The notes under the pieces: model-generated
The model's input: the letters and a program-made list of their open reading frames with translations, nothing else
Told to the model about the DNA's origin: nothing
Databases searched by the model: none
Shown: piece by piece, positions 51,945 to 60,699 of the stretch
How the letters are laid out: each line of letters starts with the position of its first letter
Position numbering within the stretch: position 1 is the first letter of the stretch
NCBI RefSeq assembly: GCF_012927205.1
Contig: NZ_JABBGC010000001.1
Location: 3,286,810 to 3,350,809 of the forward strand
Reading direction: 5' to 3'
Length of the DNA stretch: 64,000 nt
DNA from: Chitinophaga fulva
GTDB taxonomy: Bacteria; Bacteroidota; Bacteroidia; Chitinophagales; Chitinophagaceae
Program-made: the position numbers and the translations under genes

Positions 51945-52025
51945 CCCTTCGGTTTTCTGCTCTGAACGTTTTCTTCTCCCCGCGATTTTTCTTCCCCTCG
52001 GTCTTCTGCTCTGCACTTTTTCTTC
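51945..52025. repeat. Imperfect direct repeats in a pyrimidine-rich 3' region
   Basis: Copy 1 at 51945-51976 begins CCCTTCGGTTTTCTGCTCTG, copy 2 at 51994-52025 begins CCCCTCGGTCTTCTGCTCTG; both end in TTTTCTTC. The whole stretch 51810-52079 is strongly C/T-rich on the plus strand and holds no gene. Confidence 0.55.
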
Positions 52026-52079
52026 ATCTTGAGACCTTCTCTCTCTGGTCTCCCTTATGCTTCTGGCCTTTCCTTTGCC

Positions 52080-52694
52080 TCAACACCTGACTACATCCAG
52101 GTATGCCTTGATAGAATCATCTATACTGACATTCAGTGTTTTTTCCGGCAGCTTGCATACCTTCAGCCGCGAACGGAGGTCCAGGCTGATCAGGCCGTGC
52201 GCAAAGGCCCAGATAGACATCGCTGCAACGGTAGGGTCCTTGAAGCGTATCACTTTCTTCTCCACACATTCTGCCACAAGATGGTACAATGCATCATAGG
52301 CAGAATCACCGTTTTTCCATTTTTCTTCTTCGCCTTCCGCATTCATCGGTGCTTTGATGATAAACATCAAATCATATAACTCGGGATTCTGCCGGTAAAA
52401 ACCAATGTAAGCCCATGCAAGTTGTTCCAGCCTTTCCAGCGGGTCTGCCGCGGTAAGGTTGCGCGCAAAATGCTCCGCCAGCATGGCAAAAGCCTCCTTC
52501 TGCACGTCATATAACAGCTCGTCTTTGTCTTTGTAATACAGGTAAATAGTGGCAGGGCTGTATTCTATCTTGTCTGCTAGATTTCTGATAGATACTTTTT
52601 CGTAACCCTCTTCCACAAACATTTTAATCGCTGCGTCCACAATGCGTCTGCGCATATCTGCCCGCTCACGCTCTTTTCTTTCTGCAATGCCCAT
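52080..52694 (-). CDS. TetR/AcrR-family repressor of the efflux operon
   Basis: 204 aa from the ATG at 52694 (GIAERKERERADMRRRIVDA); the longer start at 52742 would run through the promoter and operator, so it is rejected. Helix-turn-helix: AAIKMFVEEGYEKVSIRNLA, DKIEYSPATIYLYYKDKDEL. C-terminal ligand/dimer domain with AWAYIGFYRQNPELYDLMF, a TetR_C_33-like pattern. It sits upstream of TolC on the same strand and its own promoter contains the same 13-bp operator as the efflux promoter, so it probably represses both (inference). Ligand presumably a pump substrate. Confidence 0.9.
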   Translation of the reverse strand: MGIAERKERERADMRRRIVDAAIKMFVEEGYEKVSIRNLADKIEYSPATIYLYYKDKDELLYDVQKEAFAMLAEHFARNLTAADPLERLEQLAWAYIGFYRQNPELYDLMFIIKAPMNAEGEEEKWKNGDSAYDALYHLVAECVEKKVIRFKDPTVAAMSIWAFAHGLISLDLRSRLKVCKLPEKTLNVSIDDSIKAYLDVVRC

Positions 52695-52712
52695 GTGAGA
52701 ATGTTTACGCTG

Positions 52713-52734
52713 CAAATATACTGAACGGTGTTTA
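52713..52734 (-). promoter_or_regulatory. tetR promoter with operator O3 in the spacer
   Basis: On the minus strand TATATTTG (52720-52713) is a -7 element 18 nt before the ATG at 52694. Immediately upstream lies TAAACACCGTTCA (52734-52722), the same 13-bp site as O1, within the -7/-33 spacer, a classic place for repression. Confidence 0.65.
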
Positions 52735-52829
52735 TTTTCCAAATCGTTGATGAAAGATTTTCACTCTTTATTCTTAATATATTTTAAATGAATATGTTAT
52801 ATATGTTGTTTTTGTTTTTGGGAGACAAC

Positions 52830-53096
52830 TAAATATGCCTCACTCCAAAGTCTCCCTGAAAAGCAAAACAATCCTCCCTTAAAATTTCAGCCAAAGCACC
52901 AGGTACGGTAGTGGTGATCTTTTGATCGCTCCACGTACAGGAAAGTCTCACCGTGATGCTGTGTTGGATGTATCGGTTTTGCTTTGTCAATGACCGCGTC
53001 CTGCACAACGCGCGTGGAATATGCCCGGTCGGAGGGCCTGGTTTCATCGATATAGGTTAATGGTTCCCTGTCGCGCAGGTACGTTACTGCAACCTA
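52830..53096 (-). pseudogene. Possible decayed coding remnant
   Basis: A 68-codon open stretch without ATG (53093-52887) reads YIDETRPSDRAYSTRVVQDA then HGETFLYVERSKDHHYRTW and stops; an overlapping frame continues VPGALAEILREDCFAF to a stop beyond. This looks like an old frameshifted gene. No family recognised. The rest of the region 52743-53124 is AT-rich and contains no gene I can support. Confidence 0.3.
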
Positions 53097-53124
53097 ACAG
53101 GACAGCACGTTGTTATCCAGATAT

Positions 53125-55671
53125 ATGAAACTATCACCTGCAAAGAGATTATATCTCGGTCTGGCTGCTGTTACCTTGCTCATGCTGCTGGGTGGCATTC
53201 TTTCCTGGTGGCCCTTCCCGCTACGTTCACGCGTTACCGGCTTTATACCCCCATTGAATACTGCTATTATCATCTGCATTGGTTGTATTCTGATGTATTT
53301 TTTTTACAAAGAATTTTATCATGGACAGCTGGTCCGGAAAAAACTCAACAGTAAACTGCAAGAAGTGGTCATGCTCAACAGGGAATCGAATGACCGTAAC
53401 TGGTTGCTCAGTAGGCTGAACGATATGAAGGAAAACCTGCTGGGCATTCATAAGCCGGAAAGCCTGGCGTATAAATGTTTGCTGTCATTCACGGAAAATG
53501 CAGGCTTCGTGGCGGGTGCGCTGTACCAGTATGAAAAAGACGAGGCTGTTCTTCGCTTGTGCAGCAGTATTCATCTGCCTGCAAATATTCCGGTGCAGTT
53601 TGCGCTTGGTGAAGGTCTTCCTGGCAATGCGGCTACCGGTAAGGATATATGCATCATCAGCCAGCTGCCTGTCAACTACCGGGGTATGGTTGCCGCTGGT
53701 ACCCGGATATCTCCCGGTATGCTGGTATTTGTTCCGCTGTTAATGGGAGACGAGTTAATCGGCGTATTGGAACTGGTAACGGCCAAACCTGTTACCCCAC
53801 TTCAGTTGCAGCTCCTTGAACTGGTATCCGGAGATGTGGCTGTGGCGCTGCATGCGGCGTACGAACGTGAAAAAGGACTAGTCCTCTTGCAACAGGTACA
53901 GGAGCAGAGAGAAGTCTTGTATTGTCAGCAGGAGGAGCTACGCCAGTCCAATGAAGAGCTGAGCCGCCAGTCTGAAATTCTTCAGGCATCTGAAGAAGAG
54001 CTGCGTGTGCAGGAAGAAGAACTGCGGCAGGTCAATGCTGAAATGGCGATGAAAAACACAGAACTGGAAACCGCCCGCCAGGCCCTTTCTCTCAAAGCAG
54101 CAGAACTGGAAGCCAACAGCCGTTATAAATCCGAATTCCTGGCTAATATGTCGCACGAACTGCGTACGCCGCTCAACAGTGTGCTGATACTGGCTAAAAT
54201 GCTGGAGGAAAACAAGGAAGGTAATCTGTTCCCCCGTCAGGTGGAATATGCAGAGATCATGCATAAATCAGGTTCAGACCTGCTACGGCTGATCAATGAT
54301 ATTCTCGATCTCTCCAAGATAGAAGCTGGTAAGGTGGAGCTTGCGCTTGAACCGGTGCGTATTGCGGCCGTTATCGAAGACCTGGATAATCTTTTTGGGG
54401 TAGTGGCCCAGCAAAAACAAATACAATACATCACGGAAGTAGCCGCAGCCGTACCGGCAGAGATCACGACCGACAGGCTGCGGCTGGAACAGGTAATACG
54501 CAACCTGTTGTCTAATGCTTTTAAGTTTACGCCAGTCGGTGGGCATATCAACCTCTCCTGGTACTTGCTGCCTGAAAATGCGCTTTGTATCAGCGTTAAA
54601 GATACCGGACCGGGCATCCCCGCAGAAAAACAACAACTGATCTTTGATGCTTTTCATCAGGGAGATGGCGCCACTACCCGGAAATACGGCGGTACGGGCC
54701 TGGGGCTGTCCATTAGCAGAGAACTGATGTTGTTACTAAAAGGGGCCATACATCTCGAAACCAGCAGCTCACAAGGCAGCACGTTTACCGTGATACTGCC
54801 ACTGAATGCTGAACCACTACAACTCCGCGATAACGAAGCGCCTGCTTTAATACGATTTCCAGCCGAACAAAATGATGACCACCGTCATCTGTTTGCCGGC
54901 GGTCAACAAATACTGGTCATCGGTACGGAAATATTCGCTGGCAATAAACTGAACGTCCATTATGATGTGGCCGTCAATATGGCTGCAGCAGCGGATCTGC
55001 TGGCAGTTGGGAAATACGATTGCATCATCCTGGACATGGGTTGCCACCCGGAAGCAGGTAAAGCTGCCCTTGCTGATTTAAAACAAATGAACACTGTGGC
55101 CCCTGCGCCTGTTATTGTATATATCGATCAGGATATATCAGCTTCCGAAGAACAACAGATTAGAAAACAGGTGGCAGCTATTATACGTAAAACCCCGTTC
55201 CTGACAGATCGCCTGACCGATGAACTGGAACGATTGCTGAATAACAGAAAGCTGCCGGAGGCTGCTCCTCATCCGCATAGCCATGCCCCTAAAAATTTAC
55301 TCGCCGGAAAACGGGTGCTGTTGGTAGATGATGATATGCGCAATGTATTTTCTATGAGCGCATTGCTGGAAGAACAAGGCGTCTGTGTACTTACCGCCGC
55401 AGACGGCAGAGAGGCGCTCTCTGTGTTGGACTGTCATCATAGCGTGGATCTGGTCCTCATGGATATGATGATGCCGGAAATGGACGGTTTCGAGGCCATC
55501 CGGCACATCAGAAACGACCGGCGATTGATGCAACTACCTGTCATTGCCATCACGGCTAAAGCGATGCCGGGCGACCGGCAACACTGCCTGGATGCAGGCG
55601 CATCGGATTATATCGCTAAACCGGTAGATAGCATCAAACTATTATCACTATTGCATGTTTGGTTATCCTGA
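53125..55671 (+). CDS. Hybrid sensor histidine kinase with GAF and two receiver domains
   Basis: 848 aa from ATG 53125 (MKLSPAKRLYL); a TTG 15 bp upstream would add five residues. Two membrane helices (residues ~12-30, ~47-62), a GAF domain (~115-245, FVAGALYQYEKDEAVLRL; PVQFALGEGLPGNAATGK), a long coiled coil (~255-335), HisKA with SHELRTP (His344) and a catalytic ATPase domain (DTGPGIPAEKQQLIFDAF; GGTGLGLSISREL). A degenerate receiver follows (DCIILDMG) and then a full one (VLLVDDDMRN; VLMDMMMPEMDG with the phospho-Asp; KPVDSIKLL). It opens a cluster with CheR, CheB and a receiver-kinase. Signal unknown; GAF suggests a small ligand or partner protein. Confidence 0.93.
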   Translation: MKLSPAKRLYLGLAAVTLLMLLGGILSWWPFPLRSRVTGFIPPLNTAIIICIGCILMYFFYKEFYHGQLVRKKLNSKLQEVVMLNRESNDRNWLLSRLNDMKENLLGIHKPESLAYKCLLSFTENAGFVAGALYQYEKDEAVLRLCSSIHLPANIPVQFALGEGLPGNAATGKDICIISQLPVNYRGMVAAGTRISPGMLVFVPLLMGDELIGVLELVTAKPVTPLQLQLLELVSGDVAVALHAAYEREKGLVLLQQVQEQREVLYCQQEELRQSNEELSRQSEILQASEEELRVQEEELRQVNAEMAMKNTELETARQALSLKAAELEANSRYKSEFLANMSHELRTPLNSVLILAKMLEENKEGNLFPRQVEYAEIMHKSGSDLLRLINDILDLSKIEAGKVELALEPVRIAAVIEDLDNLFGVVAQQKQIQYITEVAAAVPAEITTDRLRLEQVIRNLLSNAFKFTPVGGHINLSWYLLPENALCISVKDTGPGIPAEKQQLIFDAFHQGDGATTRKYGGTGLGLSISRELMLLLKGAIHLETSSSQGSTFTVILPLNAEPLQLRDNEAPALIRFPAEQNDDHRHLFAGGQQILVIGTEIFAGNKLNVHYDVAVNMAAAADLLAVGKYDCIILDMGCHPEAGKAALADLKQMNTVAPAPVIVYIDQDISASEEQQIRKQVAAIIRKTPFLTDRLTDELERLLNNRKLPEAAPHPHSHAPKNLLAGKRVLLVDDDMRNVFSMSALLEEQGVCVLTAADGREALSVLDCHHSVDLVLMDMMMPEMDGFEAIRHIRNDRRLMQLPVIAITAKAMPGDRQHCLDAGASDYIAKPVDSIKLLSLLHVWLS

Positions 55672-55694
55672 ATTGATAAATACTTCCGATACCT

Positions 55695-56516
55695 ATGATA
55701 AAAGAAATCAGTAATGAAGAACTGGAAACATTAGTTAGCCTTATTCACCGCCAATATGGCTACGACTTCAGCGATTATGCGCGCTCTTCCCTGAAGCGCC
55801 GCTTCCAGCGCTTTATGGGATACGCTTATATAGGCGGGGTGACAGAACTGTCAGACAGACTGCTACAGGATGCGGCATTCTTTGAGCGCATGGCACAGTT
55901 CATCACCGTCAATGTAACGGAAATGTTCCGTGACCCGCTCTTCTATAAAACACTCAGGGAACTGGTACTGCCCCGGCTGGCGACTTACCCCATTATTAAA
56001 ATCTGGCATGCCGGCTGTGCTACAGGCGAAGAAGTATTTTCTATGATCATTCTTTTACAGGAAGCCGGTCTGCTGGAACGTTGCCGCATATATGCCACGG
56101 ACCTCAATGCTGTCAGTCTCCATAAGGCGGAAAAGGCGCTCATACCCTTGAAATGTATGAAAGACTATACCCAGAACTACCTGCAGTCAGGCGGAATGGA
56201 AGATTTCTCCAACTACTATATGGCAGATGATGAGCATGCTGTTATTGATCAGGCGCTGCGTCGCAATATTGTTTTCTTTCAACACAACCTTGTCACTGAT
56301 CAGGTGTTTAATGAGTTCCAGTTGATCTGTTGCAGGAATGTATTTATCTATTTCAACAAACAATTACAGGACCGGGTGCTGCGGTTGTTTTACGACAGCC
56401 TGGCGCCGTTGGGCTATCTCACCCTGGGATTAAAAGAATCAATGATGTTTTCCGAAGAAAGCGCCCGGTTTGACGCCGTTAGTGCTGTCCATAAAATTTT
56501 CAGACGTAAAAGCTAA
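55695..56516 (+). CDS. CheR-type protein-glutamate methyltransferase
   Basis: 273 aa, SAM-dependent methyltransferase of the CheR family. An N-terminal all-alpha domain (ISNEELETLVSLIHRQYGYDF; RSSLKRRFQRFMG) precedes the methyltransferase core with WHAGCATGEEVFSM (SAM loop), IYATDLNAVSL and FQLICCRNVFIYF. Lengths match classical CheR (~280). It starts 23 bp after the kinase stop and ends 3 bp before the CheB start. No methyl-accepting chemotaxis protein or CheA/CheW is encoded in the window, so its target may be the kinase or another sensor (inference). Confidence 0.92.
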   Translation: MIKEISNEELETLVSLIHRQYGYDFSDYARSSLKRRFQRFMGYAYIGGVTELSDRLLQDAAFFERMAQFITVNVTEMFRDPLFYKTLRELVLPRLATYPIIKIWHAGCATGEEVFSMIILLQEAGLLERCRIYATDLNAVSLHKAEKALIPLKCMKDYTQNYLQSGGMEDFSNYYMADDEHAVIDQALRRNIVFFQHNLVTDQVFNEFQLICCRNVFIYFNKQLQDRVLRLFYDSLAPLGYLTLGLKESMMFSEESARFDAVSAVHKIFRRKS

Positions 56517-56519
56517 ATC

Positions 56520-57107
56520 TTGCAGATAACATCACCATATGATATGATCGCCATTGGTGGCTCCGCCGGCAGTTTGCCGGTGCTGGCTGAATTACTGGAA
56601 CAATTGCCGGTGTCCATCGACTGCACGATGATGATCATTGTACACCGGCTGAAAAATGTGCCCAGTGACCTGGACCGCCTGTTGTCACTCAAAGCGCCCA
56701 TCATTGAGCCGGAAGATAAACAACCAATATTATCCCGCAGGATATATCTCGCACCACAGAATTATCACTTGTTGATAGAAGATGAAGGCACTTTTGCATT
56801 GGATTATTCTGAGCCTTTGCATTACAGCCGGCCCTCCATCGATGTGAGTTTTGCCAGTGTGGCGGAAGCCTTCGGGCCACGCGCATTGGGCATCCTGTTG
56901 AGCGGCGCCAGTAAAGACGGTGCTGCGGGTATGCAACGGATCATCGCGGCAGGTGGTACCGGTATTGTACAGGACCCTGCTACAGCCTTGTTTGACACGA
57001 TGCCACTGGCTGCCCTTGAGCTTTGCCCGGAGGCACTATCCATGAGCATTACAGATATGGTACATTTTTTAACGGAACTGAAAATGAGCGCAAAACATGA
57101 CCAGTGA
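56520..57107 (+). CDS. CheB-type protein-glutamate methylesterase (catalytic domain only)
   Basis: 195 aa. The esterase domain of CheB without the N-terminal receiver domain. Catalytic triad: S15 in AIGGSAGSLP, H42 in IIVHRLK and D133 in LSGASKDGAAGM; also FGPRALGILLSG and ATALFDTMPLAAL. TTG start 3 bp after CheR; an ATG at residue 9 (56544) is the alternative. The next gene overlaps its end by 11 bp. Lacking its own receiver, its activity may be controlled by one of the neighbouring receiver proteins (inference). Confidence 0.92.
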   Translation: MQITSPYDMIAIGGSAGSLPVLAELLEQLPVSIDCTMMIIVHRLKNVPSDLDRLLSLKAPIIEPEDKQPILSRRIYLAPQNYHLLIEDEGTFALDYSEPLHYSRPSIDVSFASVAEAFGPRALGILLSGASKDGAAGMQRIIAAGGTGIVQDPATALFDTMPLAALELCPEALSMSITDMVHFLTELKMSAKHDQ

Positions 57108-58200
57108 TCCCCGGAATAGTTTTGCCATTTTACTGGTAGATGATAAAATGGAAAACCTTATCTCCCTGCAACGAATGCTGGAAGGGGATAACCGTTACTT
57201 TCACCTCGCTACGTCGGGCAACGAAGCGCTGAAAACAGTGCTCCGCAATAACGACATCGGCCTCATACTGCTGGATGTGCAAATGCCGGAAATGGACGGC
57301 TATGAGGTGGCCCGCCTGCTGCAGCTCAATCCCAAAACCCGCGATATTTCCATCATTTTCGTCACCGCTATCAATAAGGAAGAACAAAATGTCATCCGTG
57401 GTTTTTCCGCGGGAGCGGTAGACTACCTGTCCAAACCACTCGATGTAAATGTCACCCGCGCAAAGGTCAACGTATTTGAAAAATTATATTTCTCCCGGCA
57501 GGAACTGAAAGACGCGTTAGCAGAAAAAGAAAAAATCAACAAACAACTGGAGCGATTTACCTACATGGTGGCACATGACCTGAAATCTCCGCTGGCCGGC
57601 GCTATCAGCATGTTGTCCATGATCAGGGAGGAGGACTGTATACAACAGTCGCCGGAAATAAAAGATCAGATGACCACCGTGCTCAGTGCTACTAATCATC
57701 TTACGGAAATGATCTCCGCTATACTGGACTATGCCCGGCAGAATGATACTACAGAGACGATGGAAACAGTGGATATAAAACTGCTGATCACCGATATTTC
57801 TAAGTTACTGTTCCTGCCGCCCAATATCCGGATTGTGGCAGATGGCCCGCTACCGGTGATTACCGCCACCAGGCTGAAACTGCAACGGATATTCCAGAAT
57901 CTTATCTCCAATGCCATCAAATACAATGATAAAGCTGATGGACTGATTGCTGTGGGCGCCACGGACCGAGGCGAGTTTTACGAGTTTTATGTCAAAGACA
58001 ACGGTCCCGGTATGCAGCAGCGGGATACGGACCGCGTGTTCCGCCTGTTTGAGCGGTTGGACTACAATGGTAAAGAAGAAGGCTCTGGTATCGGCCTGAA
58101 TATTTTTAAAATGCTGGTAGAAGAACAGGGTGGAAAAGTGTGGGCCGAGTCGGAACCGGGACAGGGCAGTATTTTTTATTTTCTGTGGCGCAAAATCTGA
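57097..58200 (+). CDS. Receiver domain - histidine kinase protein
   Basis: 367 aa, soluble. Order: receiver (~10-125, ILLVDDKMEN; LILLDVQMPEMDGYE with phospho-acceptor D60; KPLD), a short coiled coil, HisKA with MVAHDLKSPL (H160) and an ATPase domain (FQNLISNAIKYND; VKDNGPGMQ; GSGIGLNIFKML). A receiver at the N-terminus of a kinase makes it able to receive phosphate from the hybrid kinase upstream and pass it on. It overlaps cheB by 11 bp. The stop is 4 bp from the convergent GAF/PAS gene. Confidence 0.92.
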   Translation: MTSDPRNSFAILLVDDKMENLISLQRMLEGDNRYFHLATSGNEALKTVLRNNDIGLILLDVQMPEMDGYEVARLLQLNPKTRDISIIFVTAINKEEQNVIRGFSAGAVDYLSKPLDVNVTRAKVNVFEKLYFSRQELKDALAEKEKINKQLERFTYMVAHDLKSPLAGAISMLSMIREEDCIQQSPEIKDQMTTVLSATNHLTEMISAILDYARQNDTTETMETVDIKLLITDISKLLFLPPNIRIVADGPLPVITATRLKLQRIFQNLISNAIKYNDKADGLIAVGATDRGEFYEFYVKDNGPGMQQRDTDRVFRLFERLDYNGKEEGSGIGLNIFKMLVEEQGGKVWAESEPGQGSIFYFLWRKI

Positions 58201-58204
58201 AAGG

Positions 58205-59044
58205 TTACTCTTCAAAAATCCAAAGGCGGCCGCTGATACGCTGGGAAACTACCGGCAGGCAAGACACCCGGTACGTCCTGGGTGATTCCCCGTCCAGCTT
58301 CCATTCCCAGCCGCTGATAGCATTTTCCGGCGAGGCGAACAACTGTATGGCGGTATTGTAAATATCTTCTGTATTCATTGCTTTGTTACGCAGGTGTGTC
58401 ATCGCGTCGGAGAGGATGGCGGGCAGCTGTTCGCCGGGCCCGGCTAGTTCAAGTATGTCTGCGGCCTTTTGATTTACCCAGCCCGCATATCCGTCATTGT
58501 TGATAAATACCACTGCGTGGGGCAGGCTGTGCAGAATAGCGGCAAACCTGACGGCTATGCCCTGGAAGTACAGCCGCTCCTGTGTTTGGGTGAGGATCTC
58601 CTTGAGCCGCAGCCGGATGGTTTCAATACAATCCTGAAACCCCTGGTCAAATTCCTGCGGGTCAGACCAGCCCAACAGCAACAGGCTGTTGTGAGGTTCT
58701 ATATTGATCGGGATAATTACAGCACAAAGCAGGTCCTCTAATTGCTCCTTCAACGGATTGTCTGCCGGAAACTCAGGCCAGTAAATCGTTTTGAAGGCAT
58801 TACGGTAAAGCAGCTGTCGTACGGGGTCGGGGTTTACGACTGCTCCGTTATGGAAATTAGGGGAAGCATTTTTTACTTTGGCGGAATGCTCATTCTCAAA
58901 ATCCAGTTGCAGCGCCACATCTGCCTGCAGCAGATTTTTGACCAGCGAAATACTGAAAGCCAGAAAGGAGGAGATATGTTTTTCCTTATCCCAGCGGCTG
59001 GTCTGGTTGATAAAATCGAGTGCTTTACTTTCCCATTTAATCAC
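58205..59044 (-). CDS. GAF-PAS domain protein, truncated sensor without kinase
   Basis: 279 aa, GTG start (IKWESKALDFINQTSRWDKE). N-terminal GAF-like domain (~15-150; FSISLVKNLLQADVALQLDF; AVIIPINIEPHNSLLLLGW), C-terminal PAS domain (~170-275; AILHSLPHAVVFINNDGYAG; RVSCLPVVSQRISGRLWIF). No histidine kinase or output domain follows; it stops within the PAS. It is convergent with the signalling operon and may feed into it. The function is an inference from domains; it could also be a truncated kinase. Confidence 0.8.
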   Translation of the reverse strand: MIKWESKALDFINQTSRWDKEKHISSFLAFSISLVKNLLQADVALQLDFENEHSAKVKNASPNFHNGAVVNPDPVRQLLYRNAFKTIYWPEFPADNPLKEQLEDLLCAVIIPINIEPHNSLLLLGWSDPQEFDQGFQDCIETIRLRLKEILTQTQERLYFQGIAVRFAAILHSLPHAVVFINNDGYAGWVNQKAADILELAGPGEQLPAILSDAMTHLRNKAMNTEDIYNTAIQLFASPENAISGWEWKLDGESPRTYRVSCLPVVSQRISGRLWIFEE

Positions 59045-59070
59045 GGTATAAAGGTTAAATACTGAATAAA

Positions 59071-59526
59071 CTATACAAATGATTGCAGCGCAGCGATCAC
59101 TTCATCTGGTGCGCTGATCTGCGGAAAATGGCCTTGTGCGTTTATTTTGATTCTTTTGCTGCCGGGAATATGCCGTTCCATATATTCACTCACGACTGGA
59201 GGCACAACGATGTCGTTGGCCGCCATCATGCCACTCACGGAATGCCCGATGAAAGTGGTATGCGTGCCCCGGGTGAAGGCCATGATGCCCGTCAGGTCTG
59301 TAACATAACCTTCCAGCGTTTCATAACGCTCATAGTTATACGAAGAAAGGTCTGATTTTCCACCACCTGCATTATCATACAGTACGATACGGTAATCCTG
59401 TTCAAAAGCGGGAACGATCTGGGAAAAGGACTGTTGGTCTATGCCAAATCCATGTCCGAAAACGAGTGTTTTACCAGCTTGAGGGTTACCGGCAAAATGG
59501 ATATTATGTTTTTTGCTGAGGTCCAT
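59071..59526 (-). pseudogene. Alpha/beta hydrolase (RsbQ-like) with internal deletion
   Basis: 151 aa; typical RsbQ-type hydrolases have ~270. The N-terminal half is normal: LVFGHGFGIDQQSFSQIVP, VLYDNAGGGKSDLSSYN and FIGHSVSGMM with the nucleophile Ser. The next residues jump straight to NDIVVPPVVSEYMERHIPGS and KINAQGHFPQISAPDEVI, the acid and His regions of the C-terminal end. About 110 residues of cap and core are missing, in frame. The three catalytic positions survive but the fold probably does not. It may be a recent deletion or a functional short form; I favour inactivation. Confidence 0.65.
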
Positions 59527-59605
59527 TTTTCGAATAGCGCTTTATCTTTTGCGATGCCTTTCGGCCGCAGCTTTCATAACGATGGTCTGTAACGTTTTCA
59601 AATAT

Positions 59606-59637
59606 AAGTAAATAGTTCCGTTCGGAACTATTTACTT
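59606..59637. promoter_or_regulatory. Perfect 15-bp inverted repeat over the stop of the propeller gene
   Basis: AAGTAAATAGTTCCG (59606-59620), TT, then the exact complement (59623-59637). It includes the last codon and stop of the minus-strand propeller gene. It could be a terminator (no T-run) or a repressor operator (AGTTCCG/CGGAACT) for the hydrolase gene downstream. Confidence 0.5.
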
Positions 59638-60623
59638 ACAGCCAGTACCCGGAAGGTACCTGGGGCGATGCCGGCTTTTCCGTCGGCACCGGCTGCCTGG
59701 CGGTCGGCCACGGGCAGAAATACGGTATGGGTCAGCGGGTCGACGGTCAGCGTTTTGGCGCCTTTGGCGGTGGGTACCTGGGCCACAAGCTTGTACTGAT
59801 CAGCTGTCTCCTGATGGTATACAGACAAATTACCTTCGCCGTTGGCGGCAAACACCGTTTGCTCGGCAGCATCAAAGGCTACGCCGTCACAACCATCGCC
59901 AATAGGCAGGGTGGCTATTATCCGGCCATCATGCTCGTCCAGCACAATCATCAGCTTGTTGTCACAGCCGGCGAAAAGCCGGTGATGTACGGTGTCAATG
60001 GCCAGCCCGGTAGGCGCTTCACCTTTGCCCAGCGGCCACTCTTTTTCTACCCGGAAAGTGGTCATGCTTACCACGGCAATACGGCTTTTGTCTTCCAGGT
60101 TCACATACAGGTGGCCTTTCCCGTCGGAAACAGCCGTTTCCGGCCTCGCCTGTAAAGGCACGGTAGCCACTACTTTCTGCGTATTAGGATTGATAATGCT
60201 CAGGTCTTTGCTGGCGCCGTTACAGGTGATCACCTTATCAGAAAACGGTTCAAACAGGATGGCATCCGGGTTGTTGCCAACAGGAATTTCGCCCTGCACC
60301 TGGTTGGTATGCAGGTCAAAAACAGTAACGGTGTTGAGCTTGCCGTTGCTGATGAAACCTTTCCCGAATGGTACGGCGAAAGCCGTCCCGTGTACCCCCG
60401 TGGTATGCGGGATGACACCCACCTCGGCACCGGTGGCCTTATTCAGGATATTCACTTCGGTACCGTGCGCAATGTATAACTGTTGCGTTACAGGACTGAC
60501 AGCAATGTAATCCCATTTCCCGTCGCCTTTTACGGGATAGGTGGCGGATACATGCCAGGAGGATGTTTGCGCGGATGTTGAGATAACAGTGAACAGCAAA
60601 ACCGGCAACAATAGTTTTTTCAT
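59628..60623 (-). CDS. YncE-like exported beta-propeller protein
   Basis: 331 aa from the ATG at 60623; the earlier in-frame ATG at 60644 adds seven residues without improving the signal peptide MKKLLLPVLLFTVISTSAQ. The body is a seven-bladed propeller of YVTN/YncE type, with repeated blades such as KATGAEVGVIPHTTGVHGTA, LNTVTVFDLHTNQVQGEIP, NTQKVVATVPLQARPETA and RIIATLPIGDGCDGVAF. Periplasmic. YncE-like proteins bind partners or DNA in some cases; the role here is unknown. Last codons lie in an inverted repeat. Confidence 0.85.
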   Translation of the reverse strand: MKKLLLPVLLFTVISTSAQTSSWHVSATYPVKGDGKWDYIAVSPVTQQLYIAHGTEVNILNKATGAEVGVIPHTTGVHGTAFAVPFGKGFISNGKLNTVTVFDLHTNQVQGEIPVGNNPDAILFEPFSDKVITCNGASKDLSIINPNTQKVVATVPLQARPETAVSDGKGHLYVNLEDKSRIAVVSMTTFRVEKEWPLGKGEAPTGLAIDTVHHRLFAGCDNKLMIVLDEHDGRIIATLPIGDGCDGVAFDAAEQTVFAANGEGNLSVYHQETADQYKLVAQVPTAKGAKTLTVDPLTHTVFLPVADRQAAGADGKAGIAPGTFRVLAVSK

Positions 60624-60686
60624 ATCAGGAGCTTTTGTCTTCAAAACTCCGCTTTAATTCTGGAGAGAAACTGTAGGCGGATATAT

Positions 60687-60694
60687 TATCTTTG
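60687..60694 (+). promoter_or_regulatory. -7 element TATCTTTG of the HAD gene
   Basis: Exact consensus, 5 nt before ATG 60700, predicting a leaderless message. Confidence 0.6.
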
Positions 60695-60699
60695 CGGCC

